Below, piece by piece: positions 24,651-35,019 of a DNA stretch of 64,000 nt. The position numbers and the translations under genes were made by a program. Source of the stretch: Batkoa obscura (taxonomy: Eukaryota; Entomophthoromycota; Entomophthoromycetes; Entomophthorales; Batkoaceae); assembly GCA_030770535.1 (NCBI GenBank), contig JASVEC010000032.1, positions 124,001 to 188,000 of the forward strand. The letters are read 5' to 3'. Position 1 is the stretch's first letter, and every line of letters begins with the position of its first letter. A model generated the notes under the pieces. That model saw only the letters and a list, made by a program, of their open reading frames with translations. It made no database searches and was not told the DNA's origin.

Positions 24651-24787
24651 TCTTTATTAAAAATAATAGATCTAATAATAAATATTTGCTATAGTTTACT
24701 AATAGATTTTTTCATAAGTTGTATAGCTTTTGGAATTTTATTGTTACAAGCATTTTTTATCAATCATTAAACTCTATTATGCTTTCG

Positions 24788-25246
24788 TGAAACATCACTT
24801 TGTTAGTTCTATGATTGATTATAACATAATAATCACTTAAAGTGCTGTGTTCTCGAGTTTGGAGACAATCAATCCTAAACTCCTATTTTGATTTAGTATG
24901 AGATTTTTTGTCACGCGATTCTGAAGGGCACTATTTTCCCATTTTAATATCCATACTTGTTGATGTATAAAATATTTTAGAATGTAATAACTCAAGGCTT
25001 TTTAACTGAGTTATTCCCTGGAATCTCATACATTTAATGAAGCCACTAAATTTTCCTGATAGTATTTTACATAGATTTTACAGTAGTATCATCTATTCTA
25101 TTTATCTTACATAGTCTGTAGTCCATTATGTGCTATTCTTCATAATTCAAGTCTATCTTAGTTACATGAATTAAAACCTTTTGACTTACAGCTAATCAAC
25201 TGAGTAGTAACTGCTTTTAATTCCAACTAGTGAGTACCAGATTTCA
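24788..25246 (+). mobile_element. Family B MITE, copy 2
   Basis: TGAAACATCACTTTGTTAGT to GTGAGTACCAGATTTCA, about 459 bp. It aligns with copy 1 end to end, with many substitutions. It starts about 140 bp from a family A element. Confidence 0.8.
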
Positions 25247-25732
25247 TACTTTTTATTTCAATTTAACAATATTAATATCAACTGAAATATACTTATTTAA
25301 GCATCAATTTGTTTTTTTGAACTAAAAATTGGTTGATTCGTGACTAAACTATAAGTACTTCAAAAGTAATCTCCCTTTTAAACTAAAAGTATATATACAA
25401 AAGTTAGTATCTATAATGACTAATTTATACTATTATTTTAGTAGATTTGTTCAAAGAATATGATTACTTTTAAAACAAGCTTAGGAACTGTTATTTAAAA
25501 ATATATATTTTTCAAGTTATTTAGAAGAAAATCAAAAATGATTAAACTCATAGTTTAAAATAAAATAATTCAATTTCTATTAAGAATAAAAATAACAAAG
25601 TATCTATTAAAAAAAAATTTATAGTAATAAAAGTAAATCAGGATAAAGACAATGAAATTATGATATTGAATAATAATTCTCCCAGAAATATTTAATTCCA
25701 TTTCCCTCCTTTTCCTCCTCTTCATTTCATTT

Positions 25733-28045
25733 CTAATGATTAATCAATTTCCAATGAATTTCATTTTGTCCTGCTTTTAAACAATCTTTTACCATAAAAT
25801 CAATTGCATTACAAATACTTAATAATTTTTCTAGTTTCCCACTCTTAGATCTCCTTAATTCCACTTTATCTTTATCCAGTTGAATTTTTGTTTTAAATTC
25901 CATTGAATATCTAGTAATAAATCCAGACAAAAAAGATAACTCTCGATCTAAATCAATAACAAAAGGTGGATTAGGACCATGAAAACCAGAACTATGTAAA
26001 GGTGCAGAATATTCTTGTTGAACTGCTAATATTTCTGTTTCAGGTTCAGACTAAAATAATAGTATTGAAATTAGTAACATTAAGATGGAAATTTATTCTT
26101 ATTAAAAATAGGTTACCGCTATATAATCAATAAAATCCATCAAATTGTTCATATTATCCATAATAAACCCATTCATTTGGGCCATATATGGCTCTTTAAC
26201 ACCAAAATCAGCTAAATTAGCTAAACATTGTAAAGATTTAGCTAATAAAGTTAATGTTCGATGAGTTTTTGGATCAGGATGATCTAAATGAAAATTATTT
26301 TAGCTTCAAAAAAAAAGCGAAAAGTAATTTAATGGGAAGGTAAAATTTACCTTTGACTAATCCAAATAATTTAGGTGATAATACAGCAGGACAAAATAAT
26401 CTTAAAAATAAGAAACCACTATATAAAAAGAATTTTATATTAATTATTAAGTATTATTATTATTTGTTTACCTAACACAAGTATATCTTGTCATTAATAA
26501 CAATTCAGGTTGATTTTGATATTTTTGACCAATTCTTAATCTCAAATTAAAAAAGAATAATCTCAATTCCCTATAAACTTAAATTAAACTTTTATTATCT
26601 CCAAATTAATTATTTACCTAGGACATAAATGTTTTGATAATTGAATTGAATTCCATAATCTCTCGCAATATGAAAATAAAATCTTCCATTGGTTTTTAAC
26701 ATCCTCAGGTCGTTCTAATTTATTACTATCTACTTCACAAACAATTTTATTATTACAAACTTCCCGAATAATACCACCAATAGTATCTTCTAAATATTGT
26801 AATCCAACCATTTTCATATAAGCATCAATTGTCTTTGTTAAGATAGAATTCCCTCGAAATAATATATTAGCATCTTCAGTGTTATCGACTTCTTTATAAG
26901 CTAAATAATTTAATAATTCAATTGCTTTATTTTTACATGAGTATATCTTTAAAAAGGTTTCACTCAACCAATCTAAATGTTGATTATTTAAAATTAAATC
27001 ATAAATTAAATCTGATTTATAATCTAATATCAATTCTAATAAATTATAATATTCTCCACTTTTTAATATATAAACTTCATCATAACGTAATTTTAATCTT
27101 AAATCCCCATGATAGTTAAAAGATATTGGTAGATTTAATTGATTATTACTATTATTGTTCATTTGATTATTATTATTATTATTATTATTGCTATTACTAT
27201 TATTACTATTATTACTATTATAAGTATTAATATTATTATTATTATTACTTATATTATTATTATTATTATTATTATCTTTGGATGAAAATAATGTTTTTTT
27301 CTTATTACTTGGTTTATCTTTTAACTTGTTATTATTATTAGGATTAGAATCTCCCTCCATTAAGGGATACCAGCCTTCATAAAATTCACCAGGACGAATA
27401 GATTTAACTGGAATAAAAGAATGAGCTAAACCAACATTTTTGGAATATTTATGATGAGATATCAAATTAATTGTGATCCCATCTTTAAATCCTTGTAGAT
27501 CTTCCATATGAAAATCTTCTCTCCAAAATGGATTATATGTTTTACTTTTAATACTAGTAAATCCAGTTAATTTGTCATCAAAATAAATTTGACAATAAAT
27601 AGATTCATTTGTTCTTAAATTTTTGCCATCTAAAATACGCAACCAAAAAGAACGATATACTCGATATAATTTAGGTAATGGTAATAATTTACCAAAGATT
27701 TCAGGTTGAGCAAAAGATTTTAGTAAACAAATCCAGACATCTCGTTCCATAAAAGTTTCTACTTTAAAATAATAAGCTTCATCATCTGTAATATAAATTG
27801 AGAATGTGCTCTTTTCATTAAAATAAGAATCATCTAATTTATTAATATTAAACCGATTCATTTCTTTAATATCAATTTTTAATAACAAATTTTTATCATT
27901 TTCAGTATACAATGATAAATATCCATATGAACTTAAATGTAATAGTATATTTTTCCAATTACCATATGTTGATGGATGATTAAATGTTAAATCTTTATTT
28001 TTATTATGTTTGTATTCTATAATAAAAATAATAAAATTATTAATA

Positions 28046-28088
<43 letters not shown>

Positions 28089-29370
28089 TACCTCTTAAAT
28101 AAGCTTTGCCAACTTTAATGATTTGTTCTTCAATATTAAGTTTTATTAATGATGATCTAGTAGAACTTAAATCATCATAGGAATCTAATAAATTCAAATT
28201 GATTTTATTCATATCATTACTACTATTATTGTGATGATGAGTAACTATTGTATTATTGTTATTTTCATATTTATTATAATTTATTGAATTATTCATATTA
28301 TTTTCATTTGTTTTTTCATTTTCATTTTGTTTTGCTATTAATAACTAAAATAAAATATTTATTAATATTTATTTTATTTATATTATTATTTAATATTTAC
28401 TTTATAATTTTCTTCAGGTATGTATTTTTTAAAACAATTCATCCATTTTTGTTTATTTATTATAGTTTCATATTGTAAATATAATTCAAAATTACTAAAT
28501 AAAATATTATTAATTATCATAAAACACATATTATATATCATATAAAATTTACTTATTATCATCAATCATTGATAATTTTAATATATGATTTTTAGTAGGA
28601 TGATTATAATCTTCAATAATTGTATTAAATAAATGAATTGGTTCCTATAAATTAGATAAGTAATAATAATAATAATAGTAATTAATAAGTTTACTTTCAA
28701 CGTTTCATTATCTTGATGATCATATAAAATTAATTGAGATTTATGATTAATTTCAAAAAAACCTAACTTTGAAGATGAATTATTTAAAAAATAAATTAAA
28801 TAGCCAAAACATATTTGTTCTTCCTCATTATTTACATCTTTCATTGAATTATTATCATTATGTATTAATCCTAATTCTTTTTTATATGTTTTAAACTCCG
28901 TCTAATTTGAAAAATTAAAAAAATATTAAAATATTATTATTATTATATTAATCTTTCTTACCGAAAATAATTCTTCTCCAATTTTATGATGAGTAGGTGG
29001 TATATCTAAATTAATAACTTCAGGAAACTAGAAATAATAAATAACAAATTAAAAATATTATAATAATAATTAATAATAATAATTAAGATTACTGAATTTA
29101 AATTTTCTGCCATATTAGATAAAGTAGGTTCAGTTGATCTTAAAGTAGATAAACAATCGGAATGCCAACGAGTAAATCGTTCCATAAAACCAATTAATTT
29201 AAAATACCACCATAATTCACTATTACTTTTTAATTGATTTAGATAATCAATCCAATTTAAATAGCTTTGTACTTTATATAATTTTAAATTATATAATTCA
29301 TGACTTTCCTATTAATTAAAATATAAATTAAATTAAATTAAATAAATGTTATATTGCAGTATGATTTTAC

Positions 29371-29424
<54 letters not shown>

Positions 29425-30258
29425 TAACTTACTTCAACTAATTGAATAGCTAAACTCGGTTCCATATAACATTTTTTTAAACCAATAAAGGAACTTTTTT
29501 TTTGTAATAATTCATTACTTTGTTGTTGGTATTTTTGCATTTTGACCTAATTTAAAAAAGGTATTAGTTTTATATTACATATTAAATTATTATTATTATA
29601 TTAATAAAATATTTATGTTTGTTTTATTATTATAATTGATAATTTCAACTTACTTCTAAATCCTCTTGAATTCTTGATTTCATATTTAATACTGGTACTA
29701 AGAAATAATATTATAGTCAATATTAATTTATTAATAAACTTAATTTTATTCTATTTACTTATGACTTCTTGATCCATAACATTAAGTAAAGAAATATGAG
29801 TATTAAATATTAATTCAATTGATTTACTCATTTTATCTAATTTAATAAATAAATAAATAAATAAATATTATTAGTAAATGGAAATATTATTAATAATATG
29901 ATAATATAAAGGTACCTACCAATTAATTGTTCATCAAATGAATCTTTATAAATACCTTCTCTTAACCCTCGAAATTTTTGCGTCATCAAATTAGTACGTT
30001 GTTGAAAAACTAGAAAATAAAATAAAAATATTAATAAGCTGGACTCAAAATAAACATAGATAATAAAATATGATAAAGCATAATCAATTAACATAATTAC
30101 TGTTTCTTACCTTTCATACTTTCAATAATCCCTCGATACGCTTTAACCCAAGTACTAATCTCTTGCCAATCTTTTAATATTGAAGATTGTACTTCAATTA
30201 CAGATTGTCGAAATACTGGATGATCATTATATGCTTGTTTAATGTTTAAAGTGACCAT
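25733..30258 (-). CDS. Ras GTPase-activating protein, PH-PH-C2-RasGAP
   Basis: Predicted to switch off Ras by stimulating GTP hydrolysis at membranes. Sixteen exons join in phase to 1150 residues: 30111-30258, 29920-30009, 29759-29836, 29654-29697, 29433-29546, 29093-29308, 28962-29027, 28695-28901, 28553-28644, 28401-28494, 28092-28344, 26618-28016, 26472-26570, 26351-26418, 26117-26283, 25733-26050. Residues 1-250 are helical (possibly BAR-like). A PH domain at about 280-380 ends YETIINKQKWMNCFKKYI; a second at about 485-585 ends FMERDVWICLLKSF. A C2 domain follows (LRILDGKNLRTNESIYCQIY), then an Asn-rich linker, then RasGAP with LFRGNSILTK and FLFLRLFCPAVLSP (the FLRxxxPA motif). The arginine finger should lie in the FRGNS segment. 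Stop is TAG. Introns are unusually rich in ATT microsatellites. Confidence 0.88.
28043..28083. repeat. (ATT)n microsatellite in an intron
   Basis: About 12 consecutive ATT units in the RasGAP intron between 28017 and 28091. Similar triplets in exons encode the Asn runs. Confidence 0.85.
29371..29424. repeat. (AAT)n microsatellite in an intron
   Basis: About 17 consecutive AAT units in the intron between 29309 and 29432 of the RasGAP gene. Confidence 0.85.
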
Positions 30259-31361
30259 TTAATGTTAATAGTAACTATAGTTATAATAAAGAAGCTGGAA
30301 TGTTTTTTATAAATATATACTATAATTATATTTTTATGTAAATAAGATACAAATAAATAAGATAAAGAAAGAATAAATTTAATTTTATAAACTTTGTTTA
30401 ATTTGTTTTTATTATTAATCTTACTTTGGAGTTAATACTCCCCCTGAATCTTGCATTTCTCATTGATTTTTGAAATTAAAAGAATTCAAGTTATTTTTTA
30501 AGGGCTGGATTTACCATCTCCTTTTTTTGGCCTTTTTTTAATGTGTTGGTTTTTAAAAGTGACTTTATTTTTATACATTTTAATGTAATAAATTTTGATT
30601 TAAAAGCCAATACACACCTAATTAGTTTTATTTTTTTATTATAATAGTAATAAATTAAAGAATTAAAAAATAAAGTAGAAGAATTGTTTTATTTTATTTA
30701 GTATTAAGATTTAATGAATTTCAATAATAACTATCGAAAAGTGAACAAACATTAAAATAAAGGGGTTATTTTGATTTCAAGTGATATAGGAGAGCTTAAT
30801 TTTTAGAATTTTACGAATCGAATTTTACTAAGTTTGAAAATAATTAAAGTCATGAAACAAATAAAATTTATATAAAATTTTGTTATAAAATGTGAGTTTC
30901 ATAAGAACGGATTTATGCAAAATGTAAAAAAATCATAAATTATATTATTTTAAATAATATAATATAATATATACCATTATTACATTTACTAAAGAAATAA
31001 TTAAATCATTTACCAGATATCATAAATTAAAGATACTACCAGATTCAAAACTACAGTCATTATAAAAACAGATAGTTTTATAATGACTGTTAATAATTTA
31101 TAATTTTGGCTGCTTTAATCAAATAATATTTATTTAAAAGCTAGAAATTTTTATAAAAACGATTAGTTATATAAATTAAAAATATATTGACTATACTACA
31201 AATATAAAACTGACTGAAAATAAAGCTTTAAAATAGTTTTTATATATTATCAATATTAGCACCGAATTATAATATAATTATATATATATATTATTAGATA
31301 CCTTTAAAAGAATGCAAATAATCATTATTTAAAAATTCAAAAAGTTTTTTATTAATAAATG

Positions 31362-31785
31362 TGGAATATCGCTTTGTTAGTGCCATGATTGATTATAATA
31401 TAACAATCACTTAAGTTGTTGTGTTTTCGAGTTCAGAAACAATCAATCTCAAGCTTTTTATTTCTATTTGCTATAACAATTTCTAACGTATATCTCAAAG
31501 AATATTATCCTCTCGTTTTGATATCTATACTTGATCAAGTATAAAAGAGATTCTTCAACATAATAACTCGAGACTTTTTAATTGAGTTATCCTTTGATAT
31601 TATACCTTTAATAAAGTCATTAAATTTTTCTATTAGTATTTTACATAAATTTTATAGTAGTATCATCTATTCTACTTATCTTACATAGTCCATAGTCTAT
31701 TATGTGCTATTCTTCATAAATTCAACTCTATCTTAATTACATCAACTAAGACTTTTTGACTCCAGCCACTGAGTACCAGATTTCA
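31362..31785 (+). mobile_element. Family B MITE, copy 3
   Basis: TGGAATATCGCTTTGTTAGT to CTGAGTACCAGATTTCA, 424 bp, with about 30 bp missing near the right end relative to the other copies. A family A copy starts 8 bp after it. Its segment 31381-31748 is apparently identical to the reverse complement of 33228-33595 in copy 4. Confidence 0.85.
31381..31748. repeat. Left arm of a 368-bp inverted repeat
   Basis: Reads the same as the reverse complement of 33228-33595 with no mismatch or gap that I could find by eye over 368 bp, while the flanking parts of the same two elements differ. The arms are separated by about 1.5 kb. Confidence 0.85.
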
Positions 31786-31793
31786 GGCTATAA

Positions 31794-31898
31794 TATTGGG
31801 GTGTTTTTTTTTGGTTTCATTACTTTCTCCATTTTTAAGCCCTATTTAAGTGGAAAAATTGTTAGTAAAATTATTAAGCAAAAAAATACACCCCCATA
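31794..31898 (+). mobile_element. Family A MITE, copy 13
   Basis: TATTGGGGTGTTTTTTTTGG to AAATACACCCCCATA, core TTTTTAAGCCCTATTTAAGTGG. It lies directly behind a family B element. Confidence 0.85.
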
Positions 31899-32142
31899 TG
31901 TTTTTTATTTAAAAGTTTATCTTATCGTCTTTAAAAACTTTACTGAAGTTTTTTGAAATTTAAAATAGAATTCCACTTTTTATAGTAAAATATTTTTTAT
32001 CTTTTATTAGATTTCTTTAATAGAACTATTTAATATAATTAAAATTATAACTTAAATAATATTTATAATAATACTAACTATTTTAATAATGTAAATATGC
32101 TTAAAAAGGTTAGTAATTATAAATTAAGTTTAAAATTATATA

Positions 32143-32244
32143 TATGAAAATGTTTTTTTTGATTCTTATCACTTTCTCTATTTTTTAAATGCTGTTTAAA
32201 CAAAAAAATTAGTAAAATTCTTAAACAAAAAAACATACCCCTAT
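32143..32244 (+). mobile_element. Family A MITE, copy 14, diverged
   Basis: TATGAAAATGTTTTTTTTGA to AAACATACCCCTATA, core TTTTTTAAATGCTGTTTAAAC. Its ends have lost several G/C bases, suggesting an older insertion. ATAT flanks both ends. Confidence 0.7.
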
Positions 32245-32879
32245 ATAGTTAAAAAACAACTTGATTTAAATTTTAAATAAACTTAATGGTTAAGTTAATA
32301 ATTATAATAATAAGTAAAATCAAAACAACTATTTAATCAGTATTAATGTTTTAAATGGATAAAGAATTAATCAATAATAACACCTCTCAGTTATTTTTAA
32401 ATTTCATTAAAAGTTAATTTATATTCTAAAAAAAATTAAATAATAAATTATTAGATAAGGTGTTATATATTATTTTTTATAAAAAGTATTAGTCTAATTT
32501 TAGTTAAATAATTAAGTTTGAATTTATTTATCTTAAATTATTTCGGTTTTTTTCTTATTATTTTAAGTATACATATTTATACTATTATTAAAGCCCTAGT
32601 TTATAGTATTATTTATCTAAATAAGGATAAATACTGTTAGAAATTTCTAGTATTATATTATTTAGTAATTAACTGAATGATTACTTTTATAACCTTTTTC
32701 ATAAAGCCATTTTAAAATAATATAAAAATACTGCTTTTTAGACATAACATAAACTTAGTCAATTTTTAGCTAACAAATTTGCAAAAAGTAAACCAACTTT
32801 AGCTAAAAATAATCTAATTTAATTTAATTATTGATTTTGCAAAAAAAAATTATATTACTTGGAACTATAAAAAAATAGA

Positions 32880-32985
32880 TATGGGGGTGTTTTTTTTGGC
32901 TTCATTACTTTTTCCATCTTTTAAGCGCTATTTAAGTGGAAAAATTATCAGAAAAATTCTTAAACACAAAAATATATCTCCATAT
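32880..32985 (+). mobile_element. Family A MITE, copy 15
   Basis: TATGGGGGTGTTTTTTTTGG to AAATATATCTCCATA, close to the consensus. ATAT flanks both ends. Confidence 0.88.
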
Positions 32986-33153
32986 GTTAATTATTTTTAA
33001 ATTATAAGCTGAATTTTATTAATTATATTTAAATTACTCATAAATAAATAGTTTAATTTAATGTTTCAATTTTTGTTAAAAAAAGAAAAAGTTAATAAAC
33101 TTTTATATAAATATAATAATTCCATTTAAATAAATATAAAATAACAGCAGATG

Positions 33154-33613
33154 TGAAATCTGGTACTCAATGATTGGAGTCAAAATCAGCTTTTTGGTTG
33201 ATTAACTGATTGCAAGTTGAAAGGTCCTAGTTGATGTAATTAAGATAGAGTTGAATTTATGAAGAATAGCACATAATAGACTATGGACTATGTAAGATAA
33301 GTAGAATAGATGATACTACTATAAAATTTATGTAAAATACTAATAGAAAAATTTAATGACTTTATTAAAGGTATAATATCAAAGGATAACTCAATTAAAA
33401 AGTCTCGAGTTATTATGTTGAAGAATCTCTTTTATACTTGATCAAGTATAGATATCAAAACGAGAGGATAATATTCTTTGAGATATACGTTAGAAATTGT
33501 TATAGCAAATAGAAATAAAAAGCTTGAGATTGATTGTTTCTGAACTCGAAAACACAACAACTTAAGTGATTGTTATATTATAATCAATCATGGCATTAAC
33601 AAAATAATATTTG
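33154..33613 (-). mobile_element. Family B MITE, copy 4
   Basis: Reversed copy from TGAAATCTGGTACTCAATG at 33154 to a diverged far end (AATATTTGA near 33613). It keeps the bases near the right end that copy 3 lacks. Confidence 0.82.
33228..33595. repeat. Right arm of a 368-bp inverted repeat
   Basis: Partner of 31381-31748. Both arms are 368 bp, so no indel separates them; both lie inside family B elements whose outer parts have diverged. Confidence 0.85.
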
Positions 33614-33733
33614 ATACAAATAATACCATTTTTATTTAAAAAAGTTATTATTTATTATATGAAAAAAATGTTTTTAAAAAATAAAGTTAAAATAATCAAA
33701 AAATAAGCATAATTAAGCTTTTTATATTAAATA

Positions 33734-33838
33734 AGTGGGGATGTATTTTTATGTTTAACAATTTTACTAACAAATTTTCCACTTAAATTGTGCTTAAAAA
33801 ACGGAAAAAGTAATGAAGTCAAAACAAACGCTCCCAAG
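33734..33838 (-). mobile_element. Family A MITE, copy 16
   Basis: GTGGGGATGTATTTTTATGT to AAACGCTCCCAAGT, flanked by AAGT on both sides. Confidence 0.85.
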
Positions 33839-34096
33839 TATTTCTTGCTTTTTTTGTATTAATAAAAAGTAAATGGTTAGGAATGATAGTCAATTGTAAA
33901 AATTTTAAAGTTAAAGAATTTAAAAAATTGTTAAATCAAAACAAGCTTTAACTTATCAAAACATATTTTTATTATTAAACAAAATATTTTTTAATATAAG
34001 TATGAAATTTCATGCTTAATAGTGTACACCAATTAAGCAGACTATGTGGCTAAAAAGATCTATGTTGATAATAAATTATAAAAAACTAAAAAACAA

Positions 34097-34201
34097 TATG
34101 GGGGTGTTTTTTTTAGTTTCATAATTTTTTCTGTTTTTAAACACTATTTGAGTGGGAAAAAGTTGTTAGTAAAATATTAAGCAAAAAAATACATCCCCAT
34201 A
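34097..34201 (+). mobile_element. Family A MITE, copy 17
   Basis: TATGGGGGTGTTTTTTTTAG to AAATACATCCCCATA, ATAT flanks both ends. Near-consensus ends. Confidence 0.88.
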
Positions 34202-35019
34202 TAATTAAAAAAAAAGGTTTATTGAAATTAATTATAACAAAAGTTTTAAAAAAGCCATTATATAAAAACTATATCATTAAATATAAATATTAAAATATTA
34301 AAATATTAAAATGATATTTTTAGAATTAGGAAATAAAAAACTTTAAATTGATTATATATAAATTTAAAATACATTTAGTTTTAGTAACAAAATCATTCAA
34401 ATTAACATAAATTTATTATATAAGTTATAACTAAACTGATTATAAAAATGCAATTATCTTTATAGCTAGTTTAAGTAATTATAATATAATTAACTATTAA
34501 ACTAATAGAATGATGCTTTGTAACATTATAAAAAATATTACAAAAAATCATAAATAAATTAAAAGTAGAGGATGTAAAGCTTTTTATATTTATCCTACAT
34601 ATTACCTTTTTTTATAATAAACATTATTTTTGTTTAACTTTTGAATTTTATTATCTTTAAATTACTATCATTATTACATTTGCTAAAAAATAACGAAATT
34701 ACTTATTAGATATTACAACTTATATTTTTTATTTATTTCATAAAGATTAAACTAAAAAAATTAATAATATTACCAAAGATAGCAAAAGTTATAAAAAATA
34801 CATCAGTTAAAATAAACCAGATAAAGCAACTCTTTATTAGTAATATTAGTAATTTCAATAAAATAAAGAGATGTAACTCAACTTTACTAAAAACATTTTT
34901 ATTACAAATCCAAAATTAGTTAAAATACTAGCCAAATCGCAAAGATGAGAAAACTTTTTTAAAAGAGAAGGTTTAAATAAAAATAAGCTAAATAATTAAT
35001 TCAAATGCCACTTCGAACC

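Larger units (their letters stand above)
23872..25732. other. Intergenic with one family A and one family B element
   Basis: 1.86 kb of AT-rich DNA between the CWC25 start and the RasGAP stop. It holds a family A MITE at 24548-24650 and a family B MITE at 24788-25246. No coding signal was recognised in the rest. Confidence 0.6.
30259..35019. other. 4.8-kb gene-free, element-rich region
   Basis: Very AT-rich DNA with two family B copies in opposite orientation and five family A copies, listed separately. No open frame with coding character was seen. The first few hundred bases must hold the RasGAP promoter. Confidence 0.65.

Noticed and set aside
31756-31956. 66-codon open frame
   Set aside because: Starts in family B and crosses a whole family A copy. 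The shared peptide FFxFxxFxxFKxYLSGKIVSK seen in several such frames is just translation of the MITE core.
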